Assembly (NCBI GenBank): GCA_910577115.1
Contig: CAJTMC010000001.1
Location: 124,001 to 188,000, forward strand
DNA: 64,000 nt
Direction: 5' to 3'
Source of the DNA: an uncultured Lachnospiraceae bacterium
GTDB lineage: Bacteria; Bacillota; Clostridia; Lachnospirales; Lachnospiraceae
How positions within the stretch are numbered: position 1 is the first letter of the stretch; the number at the start of each line of letters is the position of its first letter. A program made the position numbers and the translations under genes. Positions 49,878-57,633 of this stretch are shown here, piece by piece. The notes under the pieces are model-generated. The model saw only the letters and a program-made list of their open reading frames with translations. It did no database searches and was not told the origin of the DNA.

Positions 49878-52430
49878 TCACTTTACCTTTCCCTTAACAA
49901 AGTTGTAGACATCCCTTCCACAGGTTCCTTCCGTATTTGCATTAATCTGTGAAAATGCCCTAAGCTGCCTCTCCCTGTCAAACGGCTGTCCGGTTATATT
50001 GCCGTCCAAAAAATCCTTTAGGGAATTAAATGCATTCTCATTCAGACAATATTGCATCCACTCTGATGCCTCCATAAATCCCGGTTCGTGCGTTTCCAAA
50101 TCGGTATGGTCAAATGATATGTCCACCTCCTGATAAGCCTTCGTATTAATATTAATATCATAAAGCTTTCTTTCCGGTGCGTACCAAATCCGGCAGTCGG
50201 GTTTGCCAAGCTGCTGCCACGTAATGACCAATCCCCCCATTCCGCTCGTTACAAAATATCCGTTCCTTCCACGCGTTTTTGAACCCACTGGAGATTTCCA
50301 TTCCTCCATCTTCCCTGTTTCCCTGTCAAGGGACAAGTACATGTTTCCCCAATTCGGCGTTATAATAATACGTTCCTTATCTTCTCCTTCATAAATCACA
50401 ACTCCGCTAAACGGAAGTTCATCACATTCTTGCTCATAAGGCCATTTGACTGATTTAAACTGTTGTGGTATATCAGTATATTCTCTGATATTTCCTGTCT
50501 TAATATTCCAGCACACAATTGCCATACCTTTTATGGGCAGCAGCCACAGATAATCCCCCTCAGCTTTTATAGCAGTAGTTCCATGAATTGCTTCCGTATT
50601 GCATTGGAGCGTTCTTGTCTTTAGTGTATCCATGTCCATAAATAGAAACTGGTTTTCCGCCGGAGAAGCAAAAATCAGTTCATTTTCATATAAACTAATT
50701 CCACCGTAGCGCCATTCACCCGCTACATTTTTTACATAAAACTGCTTTATCCCCTTGATATACAAAATTTCTTCTGTTTCCAAATCAAAACGAACCAAAA
50801 ACGGATACTCGCTCGGACATAAAAATAAATATTTTTCATTGTAATAATATCCACGGAAAGCCCCCGGCTGTGTGACCTTTTTTATTAATTCTATTTTCCT
50901 AATTTTTTTGTCCTTTATAATCAGCAGATTCTGTGCACTCCCAGGAACAACGTAAATTTTGTCTTTCATCTCGATTGCCCGCATATAATATCCGCCTTCC
51001 GAGTACCCCGTCTCCAAATCCATATAAAACTTATAATGGTAATCGTTATTCTCAGAAAACCAAAGCTGATTATTCCTTGTAATTTGGTATCTGTCGTCAC
51101 CATTCCCATCAAATTGAAGAGCAATCCGTTCCCCACGCCAGTCATCTTTCTCTGGAAGTGTATTAATATAGTTATTCAAAATAAACAACGGTTTCCCTAC
51201 AACGCCAAACAATGAAGTAACACTCGTCGCCGAATCCCCAATATACACATCACATAACGCAATTGTGGTCTCTATATCAGGAGTCTCATCTAAAATCCCG
51301 ATATCTTCCTCCACAAACCTCTTCTTCAACGCAAGATACTGTTCCTTATACCCCTTCCGCATCGAATCAAACGTAGATTCCATCAACGGATGCGGACGCC
51401 ACAAAAGACAGACATCCTCCCTTTTCTGAAAGATATCAAAAACATACTGCATCTTTTCCAGAAACACATCTGTATTTCCTAGCATTCCGCCAATGCTTGT
51501 GTTATAAAAATAAACTTTCCTGTCTCTGATTTTCTCTTTCCATTCTACCGGTGGCACAGGCGGGTTCTGGCACTTATGTATCACACTGTCAAATTTAGGT
51601 GACCCAAAGGCAAGGAACTTACTATCAGGTATTCTTTCATCAAAAAATTTTCTGTATTTTTCAGACTGAATCACAATGTAATCTGCATTTACATATGCAG
51701 GACATAATGCCTGTCCCTCACTCATACCGCCTGCGGTTGCATAATACGGAATATAAATCAAACAATCCGTATATTTTTTCAAATTATCTGAATAGAAAAA
51801 AGGGTGTACACTTGTAACAATATTTGCTGCATCGTAAGGATAATGGATAAATATCATATCCGGACGATGTTCATCAAAATCAAACTTTTCATATTTTATG
51901 ACAGGTACATTAGCCGGATACTGGTCAGCCTCATAATGCATCTTACCAAAGCTTCCGTCTGAATTTTTATCATAATATGGAATCGGAATAACACAAGCAT
52001 CACAATCCGGATCTGCGTCTGCCGCCCGCCACACACTCTCCAAGCTGTCCCACATACTTGCCTTATATGGCAGAAAAACAGCTTCATATCTTATTTTGAT
52101 GTCGTTTTTTATTCCATTCAAAATTTTTATCAACTTCTGTTTTAAATGCTTATAAGGTTTGTTTGCATTCAGTTCTGTCCCTTCCGCCAAGTCTTCATGA
52201 ATCTGATATGTCAATTCACAGTATTCCTCCAGCAAAGAAACAATTGGATGTCCTTCTCCTTCCGTATTTTCAATTAGTGTCCCCAAAGAAATTGCACCAC
52301 TTTGGCAATCCTCCAACAATTCCATAGCAGACTGGATATTGTTCTGTTTCATATATTCCCTTATTTGGTCATGTGCTTCTTCCATTTGCCTGACCAATTC
52401 TTCTGCCTGTTGTTTTTGTATTTTTCTCAT
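49878..52430 (-). CDS. CDP-glycerol-phosphotransferase-like protein with C-terminal beta-propeller-like region
   Basis: 850 residues. A helical N-terminus (1-110) precedes a TagB/TagF-like GT-B region (about 115-450): VIPIPYYDKNSDGS, DMIFIHYPYDAANIVTSVHP, KFLAFGSPKFDSV, VCLLWRPHPLMEST, CDVYIGDSATSVTSLFG. From about 465 to 770 there are repeated beta segments of about 45-50 residues (ENELIFASPAENQFLFMDMD, GDYLWLLPIKGMAIVCWN) that look like beta-propeller blades. The propeller may bind glycan; this is an inference from repeat spacing. Confidence 0.78.
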   Translation of the reverse strand: MRKIQKQQAEELVRQMEEAHDQIREYMKQNNIQSAMELLEDCQSGAISLGTLIENTEGEGHPIVSLLEEYCELTYQIHEDLAEGTELNANKPYKHLKQKLIKILNGIKNDIKIRYEAVFLPYKASMWDSLESVWRAADADPDCDACVIPIPYYDKNSDGSFGKMHYEADQYPANVPVIKYEKFDFDEHRPDMIFIHYPYDAANIVTSVHPFFYSDNLKKYTDCLIYIPYYATAGGMSEGQALCPAYVNADYIVIQSEKYRKFFDERIPDSKFLAFGSPKFDSVIHKCQNPPVPPVEWKEKIRDRKVYFYNTSIGGMLGNTDVFLEKMQYVFDIFQKREDVCLLWRPHPLMESTFDSMRKGYKEQYLALKKRFVEEDIGILDETPDIETTIALCDVYIGDSATSVTSLFGVVGKPLFILNNYINTLPEKDDWRGERIALQFDGNGDDRYQITRNNQLWFSENNDYHYKFYMDLETGYSEGGYYMRAIEMKDKIYVVPGSAQNLLIIKDKKIRKIELIKKVTQPGAFRGYYYNEKYLFLCPSEYPFLVRFDLETEEILYIKGIKQFYVKNVAGEWRYGGISLYENELIFASPAENQFLFMDMDTLKTRTLQCNTEAIHGTTAIKAEGDYLWLLPIKGMAIVCWNIKTGNIREYTDIPQQFKSVKWPYEQECDELPFSGVVIYEGEDKERIIITPNWGNMYLSLDRETGKMEEWKSPVGSKTRGRNGYFVTSGMGGLVITWQQLGKPDCRIWYAPERKLYDININTKAYQEVDISFDHTDLETHEPGFMEASEWMQYCLNENAFNSLKDFLDGNITGQPFDRERQLRAFSQINANTEGTCGRDVYNFVKGKVK

Positions 52431-52544
52431 TGATATCCCCTATTATCTCTGTTTCCTCTATCCTTCTGTCAAACAAAATGTAATGTATCTTAAATATTGT
52501 CTTTAACATCACAAAACGTTTTTATTGTTTTATCATAAGGATTA

Positions 52545-52850
52545 GCCGGGCGTCTCCGCCTGCAAACCCAACAAAGTTGGATTTTGCTTCGCTCCGCATA
52601 AGGCTGCGGTCTTGGCATACCGGAAAACCGTAAAAAACGGTTTAGATAATGCCGTTTTTTGCCTTTGCAAACAGCTGTTACGCTATTTACGATATTGTTA
52701 ACATACTTCCCTGTGATCCTGATTGATGTATTGTATCAGTAACATTGTAATGAATGCCGCTGATACAATACACCGGGGGTGAAATCACTCACGACAAATT
52801 TGATATCAAACTCTGTCTCAAGGGATTTATTCTCAGGTCTGTATGGTTTA
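52545..52850 (-). ncRNA. Candidate structured RNA 3' of the TnpB-like gene (possible guide RNA scaffold)
   Basis: The gene-free 52431-52847 stretch is dense in inverted repeats. Arms 52727-52739 and 52760-52772 pair perfectly over 13 bp with a 20-base loop; 52632-52640 and 52652-52660 pair over 9 bp next to a T run on the minus strand; further short stems (CCAAC/GTTGG, CCGCA/TGCGG, GGCG/CGCC) follow between 52550 and 52615. Guide RNAs of TnpB proteins are normally transcribed from the 3' end of the gene and its downstream flank, which is this position and strand. No experimental or covariation support is available. Confidence 0.4.
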
Positions 52851-54224
52851 ACCGATTTTTGATTTATGTTGTTGTTTTGTTCTTACTTTTTTGCTGTTAT
52901 ATTTACTTTCGATGTTTTTTGCACCATTTAGGGAAATTGTGGCTTTATATCCGCAGTCCGGACACCAAAAGCCATCCGGCTGTCTTTTTCCCTCTGCTCC
53001 GCAGCAGGAACAGATGCCTCCTGTTCCTTTGGAATTAATCTCCACAAGCTCAATGGAATGGAGACGGCATTTATAGGCCAATCGTTCCCTGACATATCCG
53101 TTAAAGTTTCTTGTCATTTTTCTGTTTGCTGACTTTGACGGAAGTTTTGTCTTGCCCACTGTCACCGGTTTTGTTATTACAATCCGCTCCGGCTTTTCAG
53201 CGGCAAACATCCTGTTGATTTCTGTATTGATGAACGTTTGTGTTTTCGCACGTTCTTTTTCTTTGCGTCTGTCATATTTCTCTGTTCCGAGATTGTTGGA
53301 TTCGATGCTGTCTGCCCTTTTGCTGTCACCGGATTCCATGCTGTGCCTGTATGCTGCACGCATTTTTGCGCGGCCCTTGTTTTTATCTGTCAGGCGCTGT
53401 GTTTCCTGCGAGGTCATGCCTCCCAGCGATTGTCCGTAAACATTTCCGTTTGACAGCGTAAACATGTCCTGATAGCCTATATGGATATAAACTGTACTGC
53501 CGTAATCCTTGTGTTGTCTTATTTTTGTTTCCACCGGAATTGCAAGTGCGGCATGGTCCTTTTTGATACAGATTCGTATCTGCCGGTCACAGATGCGGTC
53601 ATCTTTTAATGGAAGCGGTATTCTCTGCCCCGCCGTCCTTGATGCGATACAGATTGCACCATTTCTGTATGCATAGCCGGACGGCGCAATGCTGAAACAG
53701 TCTGTACTGCCTGTTTCCGGCTTTGCCAAGTGCTTGCGCGTCAATCTTCGCAGAAGATTATTCAGACGCTCCGCATCAATGTTAAGTCCTTCTGCCTTCT
53801 TAGGCATTTCATAGTTTTCGTGACACAAAACTGCAGCGTATATTTTATCAAGCTTTAAGACTGTCCTTAAATAAATCCTGTCCTCATCGCTCAGGTTCTC
53901 GTTTGCCGTAATGAGTGTTCCGATCTTGTTTTTCAGCATGCCCCACATGCCTTTTATGTCTGCTACCGCTTCAATGATTGCCGGATCAAAATATGCTGAC
54001 GGCAGTCCAAGCTGGGTTCTGATTCCGCTGTGACGCACCTCGCTCATAATGTCAAATACCGGTGTAAGTCTGCCAAGGCTCTTAATACCGGAATACCTTT
54101 TGTATGTATAATTCTTTACCTTGCTATAATCTGAGGCAATTCCTTTTAGGAACTCCATTGTCTCCTGTGGCAATGGCTCACTATACTGCCAAATGGTTTT
54201 TGTTATGGTGCTGTCTGACGGCAT
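52848..54224 (-). CDS. TnpB-like (IS200/IS605 OrfB) protein with RuvC acidic residues replaced
   Basis: About 458 residues from ATG 54224 (MPSDSTITK) with GAAGGG upstream. The TnpB core is recognisable: YIHIGYQDMFTLSNG aligns with RuvC-I but has His where Asp is expected; RIVITKPVTVG aligns with the RuvC-II strand but has Thr where Glu is expected; ATISLNGAKNI aligns with RuvC-III but has Ser where Asp is expected. The zinc-finger cysteines (ICSCCG, WCPDCG) are intact and the frame is unbroken. TnpB is an RNA-guided nuclease of IS605 elements; nuclease-dead relatives (TldR) act as RNA-guided repressors. No Y1 transposase is nearby. Alternatively it is a TnpB branch with relocated catalytic residues. 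Confidence 0.82.
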   Translation of the reverse strand: MPSDSTITKTIWQYSEPLPQETMEFLKGIASDYSKVKNYTYKRYSGIKSLGRLTPVFDIMSEVRHSGIRTQLGLPSAYFDPAIIEAVADIKGMWGMLKNKIGTLITANENLSDEDRIYLRTVLKLDKIYAAVLCHENYEMPKKAEGLNIDAERLNNLLRRLTRKHLAKPETGSTDCFSIAPSGYAYRNGAICIASRTAGQRIPLPLKDDRICDRQIRICIKKDHAALAIPVETKIRQHKDYGSTVYIHIGYQDMFTLSNGNVYGQSLGGMTSQETQRLTDKNKGRAKMRAAYRHSMESGDSKRADSIESNNLGTEKYDRRKEKERAKTQTFINTEINRMFAAEKPERIVITKPVTVGKTKLPSKSANRKMTRNFNGYVRERLAYKCRLHSIELVEINSKGTGGICSCCGAEGKRQPDGFWCPDCGYKATISLNGAKNIESKYNSKKVRTKQQHKSKIG

Positions 54225-54252
54225 TCCCTTCACCCTTCTTATCAATCTAGCG

Positions 54253-54281
54253 TTTTCGCAGATTTAAATATTCTGCGAAAA
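54253..54281. repeat. Palindrome A, upstream of the TnpB-like gene
   Basis: Arms 54253-54262 and 54272-54281 (TTTTCGCAGA/TCTGCGAAAA) pair perfectly over 10 bp around a 9-base loop. An inverted copy with about 27 of 29 identical bases lies at 54613-54641. Confidence 0.8.
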
Positions 54282-54284
54282 ACA

Positions 54285-54327
54285 GGGTCAGAAGCTGGAA
54301 AAAAGAACTTTTTCCAGCTTCTGACCC
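54285..54327. repeat. Perfect 19-bp stem-loop
   Basis: Arms 54285-54303 and 54309-54327 are exact complements (GGGTCAGAAGCTGGAAAAA) around a 5-base loop. It sits within 30 bases of palindrome A and about 60 bases upstream of the TnpB-like start. The right arm ends in TGACCC, which recurs three more times downstream to 54430. Confidence 0.85.
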
Positions 54328-54612
54328 TTAAAATGACCCTTAATATAAAAAAATATTTGTAATGTTTGCCCTGTACAGGCAGATTTTATCGCTTTCTGAG
54401 AATGTACATATGACCCCTGAACTGACCCCTTATATTTTTTTATATTCTTATTTTTTCTCTGTTTCTTTGCCTTTTCCATATTTTTTCAGTGTCGTTTTAC
54501 CTTGATTATATAAAAAACAATTGTCATTTCGGTTAAAAGATGATAGAATAATGACGATATATAGTTATGTAGACATAAAACAGATGTGTTTCAGGCAAAA
54601 ATGTATTTATTT

Positions 54613-54641
54613 TTTTCGCAGAATATTTAAATCTGTGAATT
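54613..54641. repeat. Palindrome B, inverted copy of palindrome A
   Basis: Matches the reverse complement of 54253-54281 except at two positions. The two copies bracket about 390 bases of AT-rich sequence that holds the 19-bp stem-loop and no gene I can support, although the 54246-54747 spacer is over 500 bases long. Confidence 0.7.
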
Positions 54642-54654
54642 TTTTATAAAATAT

Positions 54655-54715
54655 AAAAATCCCAATGAAATATATACCTGTTACTCCAATCGGCACTTAT
54701 TTCATTGGGATTTTT
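54655..54715. terminator. 18-bp perfect palindrome after AAA-ATPase-like copy 3
   Basis: Arms 54655-54672 and 54698-54715 pair perfectly (AAAAATCCCAATGAAATA) around a 25-base loop, just downstream of the gene at 54748, with T and A runs at the outer ends. It is likely a terminator working in both directions. Confidence 0.75.
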
Positions 54716-54747
54716 CATATCCCTAATATTCTCTTTTGGAAACAGTC

Positions 54748-56337
54748 TTATACAACCGCCTCCACAATCGTTTTGCCACCAACTTGTATTTCCTTAACTC
54801 CTACTTCCTTCTTTTTGTTAAAGTTAAAACTCAGCATATACCCCTTATCTTTATGGTAATAGTCCAAATAATCCGTAAGTTGTTTCTCGCCTCTTTCGTT
54901 GTACTCATTGCCATGCCAGATTTTGAGCTCCACAATGAACTGCTCTCCAAGATAGTCTACAATAACATCCGTACGCCGCTCATCTCTCGTCTGTGCCTCA
55001 AGGTAATAGTTTCCTGTGCCATTGATAATCGGTTTTAAATAAAGCAGGAAAAATTTGCGCCCATATTTTTCAATAAAATTGGCATCCTGTTCTCCATAGA
55101 TCTCATGAAAATACGCTACAAATTTTTTCAGAACCAGCTCCATGTCAAGCATATTATTCTTGATAAATTCGATTCGGTCGCTTCCGCCTCTTTCATATAC
55201 CTCGCTGGTAATCGCTTCTTTTGCCATAAACATGTTTAACAAAACCATCTCAAAGATACGGTTTGCGATCGCCACATGACCATTTTCTTCTTTTAAATAT
55301 CCAAACATGGCGCCAAGATTAATGGAGCGTTCCTCTAGGCTGAATGGTATTCGTTTTCCCCGATATATGATATTTTCTATAATGCTATACAGGTCTGCAT
55401 ATGTGTCCAGCTGCTTTGCCATGCTCTCAAAGAGTGGAGAATTTTCCTTCAATATCATTGATACTGCTTTCTCAACTCCCTCTTTCGACCACGCCTTTAT
55501 CGGATTTTCAAATCCATGCACATCTGGAAGTTCTTCATCAATACACTTACATATCGACGAAACCAGCACTGGATAACCTGATGTGTATGCATAAATTTCT
55601 TCTGCCACTGTCTGTATTCTCATTCCGATATGATGGTCTAGTTCATAATCCTGCAGCATTTCGGCAATTTTTTCTGTGGACAGGCTCATCTCAACCTTAA
55701 ACTTTGCTGCGATATTCCACGGACTGTTATACTGATGCTCTGACTCGGGACGCAGTTTAAGTTTCAAGTTTTTGATATCATATACTCCGGCAAGAATTAC
55801 TGAATGAAAAATCGGCGTTTTGTCCCTATTTAAATAATAGCTGCGCAGCTGCGCTAAAAAGTCAACAAACACCTGATTGTTGCTTGCACTGTCAACCTCA
55901 TCTATCATCAGTACAATCGGTTGTATACTATTTTTGCACATACTGCTCAAAGACATAAATAAATCCTTTAGGCTGCTGCCGTTTCTATCCCTAAGCTCTG
56001 TTAATGGCTTTCGCAGTTCTTCCCTGTCACTCAGCCCGTTAATCTCAAGCGTTTCAATTAACACTCCCGTAAACGCATGCACGAATGTCTGTGCATCCAC
56101 AAAATCTTCGGTTCCAATCTGCTGAAAGTCCAATGACAGGATAATATACTCATCTTTCAGGTATTCTTCCAAAGATCGCAGCGTCGTAGTCTTCCCATAC
56201 TGTCGTCCCCTGTTGATGACAAAATATTTCTTTCTGTCAATCAACATTCTTTTTATATATGCAAGTCTGTCATCCAGTTTTACCATATAATGTTCTTGTG
56301 GCTTGCAAGAGCCTTCTGTATTAAAATATTTTGCCAT
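54748..56337 (-). CDS. AAA-ATPase-like protein with C-terminal PD-(D/E)XK nuclease-like domain, copy 3
   Basis: About 529 residues from ATG 56337 (MAKYFNTEG) with AAGGA close by; the frame continues to 56394 but lacks a better start. It is a close relative of copy 2: VINRGRQYGKTTTLRSL (Walker A), PIVLMIDEVDSAS (Walker B), and TDVIVDYLGEQFIVELKIW with ExK near the C-terminus. Like copy 2 it interrupts the glycan operon and has palindromes at both ends. The two intact copies are clearly diverged, so they are not a recent duplication. Confidence 0.88.
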   Translation of the reverse strand: MAKYFNTEGSCKPQEHYMVKLDDRLAYIKRMLIDRKKYFVINRGRQYGKTTTLRSLEEYLKDEYIILSLDFQQIGTEDFVDAQTFVHAFTGVLIETLEINGLSDREELRKPLTELRDRNGSSLKDLFMSLSSMCKNSIQPIVLMIDEVDSASNNQVFVDFLAQLRSYYLNRDKTPIFHSVILAGVYDIKNLKLKLRPESEHQYNSPWNIAAKFKVEMSLSTEKIAEMLQDYELDHHIGMRIQTVAEEIYAYTSGYPVLVSSICKCIDEELPDVHGFENPIKAWSKEGVEKAVSMILKENSPLFESMAKQLDTYADLYSIIENIIYRGKRIPFSLEERSINLGAMFGYLKEENGHVAIANRIFEMVLLNMFMAKEAITSEVYERGGSDRIEFIKNNMLDMELVLKKFVAYFHEIYGEQDANFIEKYGRKFFLLYLKPIINGTGNYYLEAQTRDERRTDVIVDYLGEQFIVELKIWHGNEYNERGEKQLTDYLDYYHKDKGYMLSFNFNKKKEVGVKEIQVGGKTIVEAVV

Positions 56338-56413
56338 TTCCTTAGCTTCCACCTCTCTCAAACGTAGTATCATATGAAATAATTGTAACATCATGCATGA
56401 AATATGTAAATAA

Positions 56414-56456
56414 AAAGCCCAATATAAAGCAATCCCCCTGCTTTACATCAGACTTT
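56414..56456. terminator. 17-bp palindrome with wobble pairs after GT4 gene
   Basis: Arms 56414-56430 and 56440-56456 pair over 17 bp, four pairs being G-U in the minus-strand RNA, around a 9-base loop. It lies between the GT4 stop and AAA-ATPase-like copy 3 and shares the TTTACATCAGA core with the palindromes near 5317 and 46002. Confidence 0.6.
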
Positions 56457-56472
56457 CTATTGATACCCTATT

Positions 56473-57558
56473 CTAAAGCCTCTCAAATAAGTACTCCATC
56501 CACTCCCGATCCACCTTTTCCGGATCAAGTTCATCGGCAAGCTTTAAGGCATTTTCGCTGATTTTCTGCGTGAGTCCCTCGTCGGCAAGGAGCTTGCGCA
56601 TGGCGTCGGCGAGTGCGTAGGCATCTCCGACCGGCACAAGCAGGCCGTTTTCTCCGTCGTTTATCAGCATGGCAGGGCCGCCGCAGGGGCAGTCGGTGGA
56701 AATGACGGGGGTGCCTAAGACCATTGCCTCAATGACTGTATTGGGCATTCCCTCGGTGTTTGATGTCAGCGCAAAGATTTTTGCGCGGCCGATTTCATCT
56801 GCCACATTGTCAATGCTTCCGGGAAGAGATATCCGCTCCTCCAGTTCTTTTTCTTTGATCAGCTTTGTCAGCTGCTCCCGAAGCTCCCCTTCTCCGTATA
56901 TCACAAGCTGCATGTTGGGGTATTCGCCTGCAATTCGGGAAAATGCGTGGATCAGCATGGCATGATTTTTATTCTCGTCAAGCCGGCCTGCTGCCACAAT
57001 CACATTGTCGCGCTGTGCGGCCGGTTTTCTTCCCACAAATGTCGGACTAAGCGGGTTTTTCATAATCACGCTCTTTTTGCGCACCGCTTTCGGGAAAAAT
57101 TCCTTTGCACGCTCTGTCTGTAAAATCACGCCGTCCGCAAAGCGAAACATTCTCTTTGCCAAAAACTGCATCAGGTGCCCCTCATACTCCATTGTGGGCT
57201 CGCCGCGTACGGAAACTGCTACCTTAGAGGGCAAGAATGCAGCTGTTGCAACTGCCATCAGATTATTTTTTCCCAAGAAGGATAGTATAATGTCCGGCTT
57301 ATATTTCTTCCAAATATCCCGCAAACGGTGAAACCGGATACAGAAATTTTTGATTCTGCTTCCTGTAAGCTCCTCGGGTTCCGGCTCTGAATAAATCCGA
57401 CGGATCTTGGACGAAAGCTCGTATTCGTTGTCCCGTTTATATTGTGTAATCAATATCACGTCATATTTCTGACTTTGAAAATACTCGGCAAGGTTTACCA
57501 TAACTCTCTCCGAGCCTCCCTTTTGCAGAGAGTTGATAAATAGTGCAATTCGTTTCAT
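56473..57558 (-). CDS. GT4-family glycosyltransferase
   Basis: About 361 residues from ATG 57558 (MKRIALFINSLQKGGSERVMVNLAE). The GT-B fold is supported by VIVAAGRLDENKNH and EGMPNTVIEAMVLGTPVI (Glu-x7-Glu). It is a paralogue of the enzyme at 59577, which has an equivalent GGAERVVANL start. It lies downstream of the AsnB-type gene and is probably part of the same run of sugar transferases. Confidence 0.9.
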   Translation of the reverse strand: MKRIALFINSLQKGGSERVMVNLAEYFQSQKYDVILITQYKRDNEYELSSKIRRIYSEPEPEELTGSRIKNFCIRFHRLRDIWKKYKPDIILSFLGKNNLMAVATAAFLPSKVAVSVRGEPTMEYEGHLMQFLAKRMFRFADGVILQTERAKEFFPKAVRKKSVIMKNPLSPTFVGRKPAAQRDNVIVAAGRLDENKNHAMLIHAFSRIAGEYPNMQLVIYGEGELREQLTKLIKEKELEERISLPGSIDNVADEIGRAKIFALTSNTEGMPNTVIEAMVLGTPVISTDCPCGGPAMLINDGENGLLVPVGDAYALADAMRKLLADEGLTQKISENALKLADELDPEKVDREWMEYLFERL

Positions 57559-57633
57559 GCTAATTTTAATCCTCATTTTGCGCGCAATTGATGTTGGCAT
57601 GTGGTATAGTCTGCCCGCAATCATGCATGCATA

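Noticed and set aside
54309..54435. Four TGACCC-type repeats as a possible CRISPR-like array
   Set aside because: Units are only 8-10 bases, spacing is irregular (11, 76 and 12 bases) and no spacer structure or cas genes are present.
54288..54479. 63-codon minus-strand ORF upstream of the TnpB-like gene
   Set aside because: It runs through the 19-bp stem-loop and low-complexity AT-rich sequence, has no clear ribosome site and no recognisable features.
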